Assembly (NCBI GenBank): GCA_037043015.1
Contig: CM073327.1
Span: 10,522,727 to 10,586,726 of the forward strand
Length of the DNA stretch: 64,000 nucleotides
Direction of reading: 5' to 3'
DNA from: Bryum argenteum
Taxonomy: Eukaryota > Streptophyta > Bryopsida > Bryales > Bryaceae
The position numbers and the translations under genes are program-made. The notes beneath the pieces are model-generated. The model was not told the DNA's origin, searched no databases, and worked only from the letters and a program-made list of their open reading frames with translations. Numbering within the stretch: the stretch's first letter is position 1; every line of letters starts with the position of its first letter. Shown in pieces: positions 10,431 through 23,800 of the stretch.

Positions 10431-12479
10431 CAAGGTGGTGGTCGCCCCATCCAAGGTGGTAAACATAAGATATGAGCCACTGTCTAGGCATCAAGCGTGT
10501 TTGCAACCTTGGCTCTCGTGCTTTTCCAACCAAATATTGAGGTTGTAGCATAATTCTTGTAGCATAATTCAATATTATTGTACAGTATTGGGGAGTGCTA
10601 GGGAGTGAGTTACTATGGAAACTAACAGGAGTATGGGGTTTATGAAAGGAGTTTCGTCACATAATTGGGTGCTGGAGGAATGGGTTGTGGAGATGGCGAC
10701 AGAATGGTTATCATCTCAAGACTTGGCATCGGTCGCGAGAACATGTAAAAGGCTGGCAAAGGCAGTGAAGCGCCTCACGGAGGCTCGAGTGGCTGATGCA
10801 GCGCACGAGATGGAGCGCTGGGGCGAGTGTCTGTGCGCAACGACGTGGATTCATGTCGCTACCCCTGGTTCGTGGATTCATGTCGCTACCCTTGGTTCCG
10901 CTATACGCCGTCTTGTTGCTTCCCTACCTCCTCCTTGGAACCTCATCGTTGTGGCAGGAACAATCTACCTGAGCAGTATCGGCATAGCTCCCTGTGGCAT
11001 TGCCAAGACCAGCTCGGCATCTCCGCCTTCTCGGCCATCCACAAGTCTGTAGGATGCAGGTCTGTGATGGTTCAAGAGCCTTCCGTATCCCTGATCATTG
11101 TGGGTTTTAGCATTGTCGGATCGATGAAGTTTTTCGATGCTAATTATCACTATCTTGATATACAGGTGTGCTAGCAATTGCGTTCTTGCACAACAGAATG
11201 ACGATTCCGAATGCAGCTGTCGTCGCACAATGGAACGAACGCTTACATGTCCGAGGGCAAGTTGCAGCTCCAGTACGAACACTAAGCAACAGTCACTTGA
11301 GACCCTGCCATGCTAGATTGTGACACTTTATTTCGAACTGGCTATCTTTGACTATGCGAAAGGTCGTATGAGAGTTGGTCAGTGAGCCTTCCTGCATGTG
11401 TAAGTGTGGCTCGACTCATGGGAGTTGTTGTGATTACATGGAAGAAGAGCATGATGAAGAGCCACTGGCAAATTCAGATGTATATGACAGCGATTACCCG
11501 CGGCTGATACAGGAGTGTGGAGGAGCTTGTAGCTGTAATAGAGACTGCTGCCATCGAGTGACACAACAGGGCCTTTCAATGCGAGCTTTAGTAGTACGTC
11601 GAAACCGCAAAGGCTGGGGTGGGGAATGCACGGGTGTGAGGGGTGAGCGGTAATTGGCAGTTTTGTTTTTTTTTCCATGGAAGATGAAGACCCTATTACC
11701 ACTCATTGTACTTGAGATAATGACCCTACGACCATTGAGTTAAGTGTCATGAAATATATTTAGGAATAGTTTAGTCCAAAAGAGGAACCCAAATTCATGA
11801 AGTTAGATCCTATTTCCGCGCGAAAGTAATGTTGGCTCCATTCCATAACTCCTCAAATAATAAATATTCAATAGTTTTTACATTGTCGTCAATAAGTTAG
11901 GGCAGACGTCATCGCTTCTTTCATTATAAAATTGGAAGCCAATTTTCCCCTGATTAAGAATTGAAGGTTTTTATACATTTTGCTTTCGAATAATGGATCG
12001 CGAGAATAGGTACACTGATGCATTGAAATTGGGATTGAAGGATTTACATCAAAATTAAGACTGACGTCACCAGTAGAGGCAAGCACGGCTTTGATTACAT
12101 TGTATTGACTTACTTAGAGTAATACTTGAAGCACTTAGTGTAGGTGAAGCTATAAACGAAATCACGATAAGTAAATGTTAAGTTTACGTAATAGTACCTT
12201 GTTGATGTGTTTGACGATGTCTAGGATTTGTGAATCCTAGTTGTCAGTTGCGAGCGGTTGATGAACTAAATCTCCGATGTTCCCCTTCTCTAGATACATA
12301 GGCAATGTGACAGATATTTTTGACGACGAGCTGCTACCGATGTGTTTTGGTTTCGGATTAAGAAACTTGGCGAATCTCGGTTGATTGAGGCGACGAGGTG
12401 ACAGCGGGGAGTTGTGGTCGATAGTGAAAGATTGAGGAGGCGATCCTGCATTCGTAAGTCTACCTGTGGAAATCTAGAG

Positions 12480-15400
12480 TCATTCGTGCAACGCGTCTAC
12501 CTGCCACAGTTGGTGCTCCATCTGAAGCTTGAGTGAGGTCAAGTTCTTAAGGACCCGCAATCTCGTGTGGGATTGGAGCGATTTCTTCGGATTCTGGTGT
12601 AGGGTGCGCAGCACCGTTGCGTCGCTTCTTGTTTGCTCGAGACTTGGGCTGTGCAACTGGTGAAGAAGGTGAAAAAATTGGATCAGGTGCGCCTGGTAAA
12701 ATGGAGAGGTCGTTGTCGTCATCATCGTCAATCTCCATCGGTGCAGAGTCACTTGCGTTTGAAGCGCGGTTTGGAAGAAGATGCTTCTCCTCCTTGTGCA
12801 CGTAGTTGTCGTCGCACTCAACGAACCAACCACCAGTCGTCAACTGGGAGTTAGTAAACCGCTCTTATTGGGCTTGTGAGAAAAAGCTGCGGGTTCATTT
12901 GTGACTGAAACGTCTTCGAACTCTAATGGAATGGAAAATGAAGCTAATGCTCCCTTGGCAAGAAGCTCTTGTTTTAAGTACCTACAAAAAGTAAACAAAT
13001 TAGATTCTAAAAATTGAATACGTCGTACAAATTGTATTAATAGTATTTCGGAAATAGGATACATACCGGAATAAAAGTCGCTTAATTGTAACTTTTCCTC
13101 AGTAATCTTTTGAATATCTGAGCCTTCGATGAACTTTGGACTTGCATTAGGAGCAAGGTAGTTGCCAAATGCCTTCTTCCATAAGAGCAACCTCTACTTC
13201 TCGACATACGCTGACGGCTTTAGGACAACACTACACCACTCAATGTTGAGGTTTTCGTTGTCAATCACTTTCTGCAATTCACTTTGAAGTGATTGCTCGA
13301 GCTGAGAAAAAAAAATACATGTTAGAAATTAAAATACCAAATGAACTCTAATTTTTGTAAACACGTAACGAAAAATCTAGTTACTTGTGCCCAAAGAGAA
13401 GCGCGATGTAGAGATGCAATCAAAGTTCTCTTTTTCATTCGACGTTCTTCTGGGAAGCAAAAAGATCGTCGAACTTCGATTGGTGCGTTCCACCATTGGA
13501 GCCACTTTCCTTTGAAATCGAAATGAACATTGGTAGTGGCTACCATGTGTAAGTGATCGATTGTCATATCGAGTTTAAGGTTTTTGCTGTAACGAGAATA
13601 AATCTGCACATGAGATTCAGAAGTACGATTTGAGTTACGGAACATAAGGACGGATAGAGTCATATTGAAACAGAAAATGGTGCTTTCTATACCTCCTTCG
13701 CAAATACTTTCCCAAGTTTGTTATTAGCCACAGCGACCATCTTGTCGAAATTCTTGCCACGAATGGAATTGATTTCTGCTTTGATTGTGTTATCCATGGC
13801 ACTCCATACTCCGAGTCCTCTTTGCTTATCCTTTGAGACAGTGGCGTAATAAGTCGTTTCAGCGTCATCCAATGCCTTCGCTAATCTCCTCTCTACAAAA
13901 TATAAGAAGGAGTAAGAAGGTGTAAAGAACCCAACACAAAAAATCACAGTGAAGCACATACCACCCAACTTACCGCATATAAGAATTTTACGAAGACGTC
14001 AATTGTTACAAGATACCAAGTTTCTAGTTTTGCTTTGGCGTTCTTGCATATTTTGTAATCCTCCGAAGATATCGTGAAATCCTCAAGTTTCAGTTTTCCG
14101 AACTTCCTTATGCGCTGCAATTTTGCACACAAACCGTATTCGACATGGTTATGTTCAGTAGACCTGCAGAGCGGGATCAAACATGAGAAACATTGTACTT
14201 AGATAGAATACAATTTAATAAAATGATTGGGAAAAAATGTGACAATTACTCACTAATTTATGTCGTTCATAGCGTCAGTAGGAGGTTGCTTTCTCCTCGA
14301 GCATCAAGTATGATGCAGTCTACGGATATGTACCTCAAAGGTTCAATATTATGATACCTCTCTTTTTCTCTATATGTCGCATCCATGCCGTAACACGGTG
14401 GTTACCTTCGTACACGTAAAAGTATCTGTCACTGAGGTGTTGAAGATCTAGATCAAACTCTTCATTGGCAGCTTTCTTTAGAGGATTTGTCCACATCGCA
14501 TCTTCGTCGTTCACTCTTTTTTTCCATGTCTTTTCGATCGAATGGAGAGACGTACATTACCCGGTCGCCTTCGCGATAGCTTTTGTTGAACTCATTCTCC
14601 AATTTTCTGACGTCTTGTTCCGAGATAGGACGAACCTTAGGATAACAAACCAGACAACACAATGGAATAAGCATGCGAGACTTTTTCACAGGTTTGTACC
14701 GGAACCAGTTAATGATCGCAATTGAATCACTTTTGTGAATCATTCTCATCTCGTTTGCACTCCAATCCGGTTCTTTGTTTTGAAGATGCGGAGGCACGTG
14801 AATGATTCCAACGTTGACACTCCCAGGCAAAGGAATGTCTTCATCCTTGGAAAGAACGTCGTGTCCATCATGATCATGCATGGCTTCAGGATGACGGTCA
14901 GTTTCTAAAAGACTCTCCTCCAGAACTATAGTGGAAATGTCTTCAACATTTCTGATACTATCACGTAATTCTTCATCTTCATCATAAGATCGAGTTGGTG
15001 GAGAATTATGAAGAGTCGGGTTGACTTTTTCATCTTGAATGGGATGAACTTGAGTTATGTTCATCTGGCAATTCAGAAAACGGGGAAGCAACATACCACA
15101 AAATGAATAAGAATGAATTAAGAGAACAATGAGATATAAATAATACTACATATATCCTTTTTATAATTTAGTTTATGATAAACATATCATATAATCTGAC
15201 GATACAACTAAGGTGATTGCAACTTTGCGGCAAGTCGCGGAGAACGTCTAGGTGCAACTCTAGCTAATGTTTTTGCTTTGATACGTCGAACTTTTGCCTC
15301 ATCATTATATTTTCGCACATAAATCGCTCGTGCAACCTGATCAACGTCATTACGTGAAGTGTGACGGACAGCTGAGGCAGGAGGGGGAGTTTCAGGAACC

Positions 15401-15558
15401 ACAGACGATGCTAATACTAAACGACGGGACTCCATAACAACCAACACACGATCTCTCATAGCAGACAAGTCGCTATCACTATCAGATTCCTCTTCTCGAT
15501 CAACTCCGCTTTGCTTAAAAGAATCCTGCAGTACCACACAAAACCAATGGTAAGTCAA
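12480..15558 (-). pseudogene. unknown multi-exon gene with a GNHR-type domain, damaged
   Basis: Coding-like segments in minus order are 15558-15208 (RRSPRLAAKLQSP end), 15094-14462, 14450-14290, 14180-13990, 13880-13690, 13663-13330, 13260-12900 and 12843-12547 (acidic DDDDDN, then KSRANKKRR). The middle part reads RPISEQDVRKLENEF and then FYVYEGNHRVTAWM, which recalls ParB/sulfiredoxin-fold nucleases by the G-x-HR motif only. An A-run near 14520 and a position near 14360 shift the frame, and a stop interrupts AYVEK-RLLLW near 13198. It lies inside the 9.1-kb insertion. It may be a gene of that element, a captured gene, or an independent repeat family. No function is assigned. Confidence 0.5.
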
Positions 15559-16084
15559 TTATCAGCAAGCATACACCAACATTCAAAAAAAAATAGAAAC
15601 TATCTCTAAAAGAAAACGCCCTAAGCTGCGTAATTAACAAAAAAATATGATCATTCAATAGTTATAAAATTAATATTAAAAATTCATAAACACATGCTTC
15701 AATTTCCACGCAGAGCCAACTAACCGAGTCCTACTTAAAAAGAGTAGAGAACATCAAAAAATAGGCAAGCAAAAGATAACGAATACAACACCACTCCCTC
15801 AATCAAAAAACTGCACCAAATATCCCCACACAGAGCTCCCAACTTTCAGATCAAACGTGAGCCTGGAGGATGAACACGAAGTTAACTGCCTTAGGCCTGT
15901 CAATGGAGCAACATAAGAGCCTTCATCGGCAAGCGAATACATGGGACTGCAACGAGCCAGCCGCGCTTGATCCTCTACTTCATCACGTCAGCACCCTGCA
16001 CTCCCCGTGTGCCCACAGACAAGCATTCTCGATGACCAGCGGGGACAAGAAGTTGAATCTAAAAACACTAAAAATAGCAAACTC

Positions 16085-16796
16085 GTCCACCTCCTCCCAG
16101 ACTTGCGTCGACGCAAGTCTGGGGTGCTGTGCAGCTTTTCCCCGAAAATACAGCTGCGGCCCCAGCTGCCTTCGCTGCCGCCTCGTCGGCAGTGTCCACC
16201 GCGGAGTCCACCTCCGTCAAGGGCTTCTCCGGCCTCAAGAGCAACACTCTTTTCGCCTCCAAGGCCCAGACCCTGAGCTCATACCAGAACGGCAGCCGCG
16301 TGCAGTGCATGCAGGTGTGGAACCCCATCGGACAGCCCAAGTTCGAGACATTCTCGTCTTGCCCCCTCTGACGGATGACCAGATCGCGAAGCAGGTGGAC
16401 TACATGATCCAGCTGAACCTCATCCCCTGCCTCGAGTTCGACGTGGTGAGTTGTGTACCCTATTGATCTTACTCACATTGTGCATTGAATGCGAGGATTG
16501 TTGATGCCATCGCTCTGTGGCTGCCCCGAGGATTGTTGTTGATGAAGTTGGATGGTGGTTTTACAGAACTAGGAAGGAGGTGTGTCCCGCACGAACAACA
16601 GGAGCCATGGGTACTATGATGGACGTTACTGGACCATGTAGAAGCTGCCCATGTTCGGATGCATTGACTCCGCTCAGGTATTGAGGGAGATTCAGGAATG
16701 CAAAAAGGAGTACCGGAACTGCTATGTGCGTGTGTTGGGCTTTGACAATGTGAGGCAGGTGCAGATCTGCGGATTTTTGGTGGCCCGCCCCAACTA
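16085..16796 (+). pseudogene. RuBisCO small subunit (RbcS) pseudogene
   Basis: The relic includes a transit-peptide-like region (KGFSGLKSNTLFASKAQTLS) and the mature start MQVWNPIGQPKFETFS. It continues, after a one-base deletion near 16358, with PPLTDDQIAKQVDYMIQLNL and LEFDV. An intron (about 16447-16574) separates the second part, which carries GYYDGRYWTM, a TAG replacing the expected Trp codon before KLPMFGC, then [18 protein letters not shown] and FLVARPN. RbcS is the nuclear-encoded plastid subunit of the carbon-fixing enzyme. The deletion and the nonsense codon show it is dead. The retained intron argues for DNA-level copying rather than retroposition. Confidence 0.9.
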
Positions 16797-16899
16797 AACC
16801 CGTACTCAATTTGCCGAATTCATGTCTATGGACAAAGTTAGATTGTAGTGGCATCAAAGATACCTTGACTTCTGTAGTTCATGTACATTGATCATCACT

Positions 16900-18690
16900 T
16901 TTCAATACACTGCTTGGAAAACTTTCTCATTTTGTCAACCAGTGGGTTGAGGGTTTGGACTCCCATAATATGATAGTGATATTAACATTTTCTTTCTGCC
17001 GATATTACCTGCTATTTATCTCTATCATTTGGTGTACATTAAGGAAGATCATATGCAAATGACCATGTCCATTATTTGGCAATTACAAGTGGAATTCTCT
17101 TCCAGTATTACACAATTCGAGAGTCTACGGGATGTTTAGATTTTTGGCTTCATTGAAAAATTAACTTTATATTAGTATTGAAGAACTCTCAGTGAAAGAA
17201 CTATGTGTGATAACCTTGAGAGTATCTATGTCCAAAGTTTAGGAAATAATGGACAATTTCCACGGAGACTTTGACCACAGTGATCATGATGGCCCTCGAA
17301 AGGAAGACTTTCACTTCGACACACTGGGACCTTCAGCAATTCAATACACTCTTCAACGTCGAAACTGCAGCTGCATTTGGAATTTCACGGCTCCATAAAA
17401 CATGCATCACTTACAATCTATGTCGCATCCGAACCTCCTGCTAGACGATGGGTACAAGTTGTCATGAACAAGAGTAACATTTAGACACTGATCATTTGAC
17501 ATCTTAGAGTCCATTACATTTTCACACCATACCATAGTTACCATGACAGGATTCAACGGGAGGTTCAATCCGAGTTTATTGCGTACAAACTGGTACGAAT
17601 TTTAAAAATAAAATCCGTAGGGTTTAAAACACAATAGTATAATACTAATTTCATAAAACCGGAGTTTCTATCTATCTATCTACTAATTTCATATGAGTAT
17701 TGAATTTGTTTCAAAATAATTGAAATACAAAGGCAATCAAATATGAATTTATTCATGTTCATCTTATAATCAATGTTAAGGCTTAATGTGACAAGTTTGC
17801 ATTACTTTTACTTAACGTAAAATACAAAGAATATTGTAACTATGATTCATAATCAAATCTCCACTTATTATATTTGGCTGTCATCGTGAGCGCATGGCAG
17901 AGAAGAATCGGAAACATGACAAACAAAAACAAGCGCTTTAAAGTGATAAACGAGAGCATCAAGAAGCAAAGTTGCAATGACAAGATATTTGAGATGAACA
18001 AGGTGGTGACCTTTTAGCCGAGGGCCTTGACCTTCTAGCCTAGGGTCGTGAGGTTAATGTTCAAAAGTAGTGAGTATGATAGAGTAGACCTAGTTCATTT
18101 CTTAGCCATGTTTAGCAAATCTTCAAGCGAAGGCCATCATTTATTTAACAAATGATGAAAGTAAGGAGAAGGAAGAGAAGATAAGAGAGCGATAGTCTTC
18201 CAATGACAGTATGACACCATCTTTACAAAATCTAAGAGTATCAAAAAAATTATCATTGTATAAGTATCAAGAACTTTATCATTTTCAGGAATGAGAAATT
18301 GAGAATACCAAAGGATGACAAACAGGAGATGAAGAAAGAAAATAGAGAGTTATAAAATCATTTTATAATGATCACCATCTCAAATCTGAATATAATTGAA
18401 TTTATTAAGAAATATGTGTAATATTAACTCACGACATGTTGCAAATAATGACTTAAAAGTCATTTATAAATTATAATAATAGTAAAATATATGTCTTCGA
18501 ATCTCAAAAAATAAAATCTTGAATGTATAATATATTTATGTCTACTTATCTCCAATATAATTTTATATTAAGATGTATTTAAACATTTATGTGATATATG
18601 TAATCATAAGTTACAACATGTTGCACACCATGCCTTACTAATTACCTATATAGATAAATAAACATACACATTTATAGATTTAAGTATTTA
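16900..18690. other. non-coding interior of the 9.1-kb insertion
   Basis: AT-rich, no gene recognised. A TCTATCTATCTA tract with flanking CGGAGTT near 17660 is the inverse of a tract at about 7525-7550, suggesting a small shared repeat. Confidence 0.45.
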
Positions 18691-19273
18691 ACCCCTAAAG
18701 ATCCTTGGGTGTTTTTGGGAGCTTAAAACCTCAAAACTCCAATTCTCTACCTCTATGCACTTCAAGGGGTGCGAAACAATTTTTTTATTCTTTTCTTAAC
18801 TTCCAACCGTAAGATCTTGTACCTAAGCCAATTTTCAGTATCTGATATAAAAATTGACCGTTGGATGTTTACCATTTGAGAGATTATAACATCCAAAGTT
18901 TGTCTATGAAGTTTTTTTGGGCATTGTTGAGATTATTTTTGACACTTTTGGAGGCTGCCCTTGTAAAACTGGTACACTTTTTGACTTGGGGCCCTTTGGA
19001 ACTTAAGTAGTGATTTGGTCATGAACATATTTCCAAAAAAAAATCTCAAAAAAATACTAAATTTAAACTGCCCCAGTTCGGCTCGCAAACCAAGAATTGT
19101 TGTAGAAGACTCAAAAATTGGAATTTGGCTTTGTAAATTTTACCACATACACTTTGCAGTATAGGGAGCACCCATTAAAAAATTTAGGCAAAAATATCAC
19201 TTTTAACCTATTCATCTAAGCTGCCCAAAATAGCAAAAGCCCGATTTGGTCCTCTTGGATCTTTAGGGGTTAA
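18688..19273. mobile_element. TTAA-type MITE, 578 bp
   Basis: TTAA at 18688-18691 and 19270-19273 flank inverted ends CCCCTAAAGATCC (left) and GGATCTTTAGGGG (right), a perfect 13-bp repeat. There is no coding capacity. It is nested inside the 9.1-kb insertion. Confidence 0.88.
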
Positions 19274-19611
19274 CAATAAAATATATATACTTGAATGTAA
19301 ATACTTGAACAAGTACTTTTATGGACTTCCATTTTTTCTCATAAACCATAATATAAGGTCAATTTGGCTCTCCCTAAGTATTGATATTTACTATGTTTGT
19401 TAATATCATTTTGGAAGGTCAAGTGAGATCCATACTCATCTTGTCAAATCATGAAGCAAACCAACCTCTTTAGGAAGATTGCTTACAATCACCACAAGAC
19501 AACCTTCACTTATATGTAGTTTCATATGAAAGTTATTACCCATCTCAATCCGAAGACGTTCCAACGATAAACAATTATGAACTTTGTATTTCACAAGGTC
19601 TATGGGTAGGA

Positions 19612-19617
19612 TTTTTT

Positions 19618-19648
<31 letters not shown>
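19612..19648. repeat. poly-T tract
   Basis: A near-pure T run of about 35 bases. It is interrupted only near its left end. Confidence 0.9.
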
Positions 19649-19914
19649 GTGATTTACAAGAGGATTGTTAATCTTTTGACTAAATTTGAATATATAATTA
19701 TGCACTTTACCTATTTACAAATATCCCCTCCTTTATGCAAAAATACCTAATTAAACTATCCTGATTAAACCATAGTTACTATGACATGTTAGATTTAAAT
19801 TGAGTTTAGGACGTTTAAATATGTACTTATTTCAGTATGAATACAAAATTTGTTTTAACACCAATTAAATTTCAATATATTCATGCCTAATTTAACACTT
19901 AATCAAGCAAAATG

Positions 19915-20220
19915 TCGAATATCGACATTATGGATGATTGCAACAACTTTGAAGAGCCACCTTTAATTCTTGCAAGGTCTATTTTAGATAAAACCACTAG
20001 CCTTGGGTTCCAAATGAAGTCTAGTTTCTGTGGTTATAATTTTAAATCCATACAAAAAAGTATGAATAAATGGCATGCATTTTAGTGGAGGCAGCTCTTG
20101 TTTTTGATTATCTAAACATGTTGCATGTTTTACCATTGTGAGACAATTATGTGAAATAAGATTGATGTCTTCATTAATCTTTTTGAGTATTTATGATGTT
20201 TTAAGGCTGCTTTACACAAA
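19915..20220. mobile_element. fragment related to the 35-kb TTAA element
   Basis: Sequence containing TGAAGAGCCA, AAGTCTAGTTT, AGTATGAATAAATGGCATG and CATGTTTTACCATTG closely follows the left part of the element at 35128-36098. Terminal repeats are missing, so it is a truncated copy. Confidence 0.65.
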
Positions 20221-20876
20221 GAACCACACCATTGATAGGGCTAATTCATGACCAACTCTTCTCTTCGAATTGGTCCAATTCTAAAAATTGGCCCAAAGCG
20301 CTTTAAATGTAGAGTCAATGTCAACTTTCTGAAATTAAATTATAACGAGTGGGGGAGAAGTTATGACACGGCCAGTGCTTCAAAAGTTGGGAGATACAAG
20401 AATGCCAATTCATGGCATAGAGGTCATTTCTTGATTTCAATACAAATCATTATTTCACTTAAATACTTTAATGTATGGATTTGCCGCACGCGGTTTAAGT
20501 CCACCCAATTTCAGAATTTTTAGCCTCATTCCCACGGGTTTAGGAACACTAAACCACGGTAATAAGTCAAGAATACTCGAATATTTTCGTGAATATTCGG
20601 GAAAAAAATAGAAAAAATATTATTTTTAGAATTTTTTTTACTAAAAATAACAATTCACCACTCAAATTGCTGAAATTTGGTGGCTCAACGCTCACCGCTC
20701 TCCGCTCACATCATAGCTACGTCCTGCTGGGGTTTACACACTGCACAACACATCAGCAAAGGATCATTTGTTTGTGAATATGCAGGTGAGCTATTAACCG
20801 TGCAATCTCAAGGGCGCCAAGACATTGATGTGGACGTCGCGAAAGTGGGAAACGTGGCTCGCTTCATCAACAATGA

Positions 20877-23800
20877 TTGCACTATAAGAAAACCATCGAA
20901 TTTTAGATGTCTTAAGATTTGGGTAGATCACTTTTAAGATGTCTTGCTATCTTGCAAAATGTCTTGTAAAATGGGAATATATATTGTCATTTTGAAGATG
21001 TCTTCAAGTAGGAGTGTGGGATGCCTTCGAGACATCCAAAGATACATGGATGTTTTATAAGCTGTCTATTAAGACATCGCGTTAAACAAGAAACTGCCAC
21101 GTTGGCAAGAAATTCCGGTTTCACCAAGTAAAAAATTCTGAAAGTTACCGATACGGGGGTAGAAAGTAGCCCGGTTGTAAAAAAAACATGATAATGGGCA
21201 GCGGTTTGTAGGAGGACAAAAAAAGGAACTTCATTCTTTCAAATACTCTTTTGTTATATGTGCATTATAATTTTATTTTATTTTATGTGCATTATAATTT
21301 TATTACTAAAAATATTGAAATATGAATTTCATAATATTAATCTTGTAAATTCAGATTTTTTCATTGGTCCAATTTTTATAATAATATTCAAATATTATAA
21401 TTTATTTTAAATATATATCATATGAATATTTGAGAATATTTTAATAATAAATATTAATAAAATCAAAAAAATATTAAAATATTAGAAAATTATTATTCAA
21501 TTAGTAAAATAATTTAGTTAGCAAATATAGTTATTTAAATATATACGGCAATTTTCGCATATTTATGAACGAAATTATACGTGGATATTTCATGAATTTT
21601 ATAATTTACAGTTGTTTATCTACATGGTAAACAAAAGTCCACGTCGGACGAGAGTACATGTCATACAATGTCTATGCAGTGTCTTCGTAGACATTTAAAT
21701 AGATGTCTTATAAAACATCTTAGAAGACATTGTGTTATTGGGATGATTTTTATCAACTTCAGTGGATGAACAGAGGCGGCTAGGGTTTGTTGCTGCCGCC
21801 ATAGTTAGGTCATAAGACTTTTAAGTAGAAGTAGAGGCCACACGAAGCTCATTTTTGCCTTTAATTTTTGAAGGAGTTGGTGTTTAGAGTGTAGAGGCTA
21901 GGGTTTGCTTCTTCATGTAGTTAGGGTTTGTTGCCGCCACCATAGTTAGGTCATGAGACCTTTAAGTAGAAGTAGAGGTTGGACAAAGCACATTTCTGCC
22001 TTAGTTTTTTTAAGGAATTAGTGTTTGAAGTGTAGATGATTTCAAAAAAATTTCTATTCGGTTTAAAATTATTGTTAACCCCTAAAAATCCAGGAAAGCC
22101 GATTCGGTTTTCTGAGATTTCGGGCAGCTCATTTTAAGCATTTAAACTGATATTTTTGCCTAAGATTTTTATTGGGTGCTCCACATGCAGTAATGTGTAT
22201 GTGGTAAAATTTTCAAAGTCAAATTTTAATTTTATAACCTTCATCTAGAAATTTTAGGTTTCAAGTCCAAATCGGGCAGTTTAAAATAATTTTTTTTAAT
22301 TTTTTTTTTTTTAGAAATATGTTCATTACCAAATTACTATTCAAATTCCAATGTGTCCGAAGTCAAAAAGTTTACCAATTTTACAAGGGCAGCCTCCAAA
22401 ACTTTCAAAAACAATCTTCACAATTTCTAGTAATTTTACAATTTTTCTTTCAAAAATTGCCAAAATTCGAGATTTTGGATTTTTTCCAAGATTTTTTTTT
22501 TCAAAATTCACATTATCATAAATGCACCTTCTCACCGTCGAGATTTTTCTCAAACTAAATATATCATACGTGGTGCTTGTTTTACTATATGGTTGTTTTT
22601 AGACCTTCTTTCATAAAATATTTTACATTAAGGTCAAAAAGTGGAATTGGTCTCTAAAATTTTGCATGAGCATAACCAACTTGAATACCTACATGAAAAA
22701 AAATGAGGGAAAAATATTTGGAATAACAATCATCAAGTTGCCCTTGGCACCATTTAGACAATGCCTCTCACGCAGTGGCAAAAAAAAAGTGTTGGTCAAA
22801 CTTTGATTGTTATGATCTCACAAATGAAAAACATCCAACGGTTGAAATTTTGACCAGTCCTTTGTATACAAGTTAGGTACAAGATCTTACGGTTCAAAGT
22901 CTAAAACCAGAAAAAAAAGTTTCTCCATTTCCCCATCTCCCAACGAAGGTGAAAAATGGCAGTTTTTGGTTCTGGAGGTCGAGGAAACCCCTGGATTTTT
23001 AGGGGTTAAGTACAATAAGAGAATAGTAGTTGCAGAGAGAGGCACGAAACTTGAGAGTAACTAGATTTCAAAAGCATCATGTACAAAAAACCCTAGGACT
23101 TGTAGTATTTGATTTGTTGTGGAAGAAACCTTAAAACTTGTTATGGAAGAAACTCTATGACTTACAATATCTGCTTTGTTATTGAAAAAACTTTGAAGCT
23201 TGATTAGTTGTGGTTGATAACGTGAAAATGTCATCAGATGTCTATGATGATGTCTGTGCAGGGATGTCTCAGAGTATGTTTATGAAGATGTCTAAAAGGA
23301 TGTTTAATTGTGTTGATTGAATTCTGTTTTGTAGGGTGGAACATGAGGGGTCAGGGTCCCCGTACGGTGCTAAGGAAAGCTTAAAGAACACATGAACGTA
23401 GAAGTATGCCAAAGTAAGTGAGTTGTTGTTTTTTCTCAACTTTAGAGAGGCGGCAAAACACAATCTGAGGCCGCAAATAGATGTCTGCATGGATGTTTAT
23501 GACGTTGTCTTCAATGATTTCTTCATGGATGTTTATGACGTTGTCTTCAATGATGTTTTCAAGGATGTTTTCAAGGATGTCTTCAAGGATGTCTTCAACG
23601 ATGTCTGCCTGAATGTCTATGCAGATGTCCGCTAGAATGTCTAACTGTGTCGATATCTTGAGGTTATGATGAAAACTATATCAACCTAGGTAGTGCAATT
23701 AAATGGAACTAAATCACAATTTTTTGCCTTTACAAACCCCTTGTTTAAATGTAGTCGATAATGACTTATTGAACATGTGCAGCGGCAGGACATGCACATG

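Larger units (their letters stand above)
11613..20733. mobile_element. 9.1-kb insertion with 8-bp target duplication (hAT/KDZ-like class unresolved)
   Basis: The octamer GCTGGGGT is repeated at 11613-11620 and 20726-20733, bounding a 9,105-bp insert (11621-20725). The related SUVR3 copy at 25981 onward lacks the insert and reads straight across the junction. Close to the two ends lie inverted copies of GTGAGNGGNGAGCGGT (11636-11651 and, reversed, 20694-20709; 14 of 16 identical), 15 and 16 nt from the duplication. The extreme tips do not match well. Eight-bp duplications fit hAT or some KDZ elements. No hAT transposase was recognised. The cargo includes an unknown minus-strand gene (12480-15558) and a RuBisCO small-subunit pseudogene. 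Confidence 0.7.

Noticed and set aside
14465-14725. Plus-strand frame of 86 aa
   Set aside because: It is antisense to the coding-like minus-strand gene, which has the more convincing motif content.
19612-19648. Poly-T as the tail of a retroposed gene
   Set aside because: No gene copy or target duplication adjoins it, and the only processed-gene candidate nearby (RbcS) retains an intron.
23423-23635. Open frame with repeated VFNDVFKDVF
   Set aside because: It coincides with the subterminal GATGTC array of the CACTA element and is not a protein gene.
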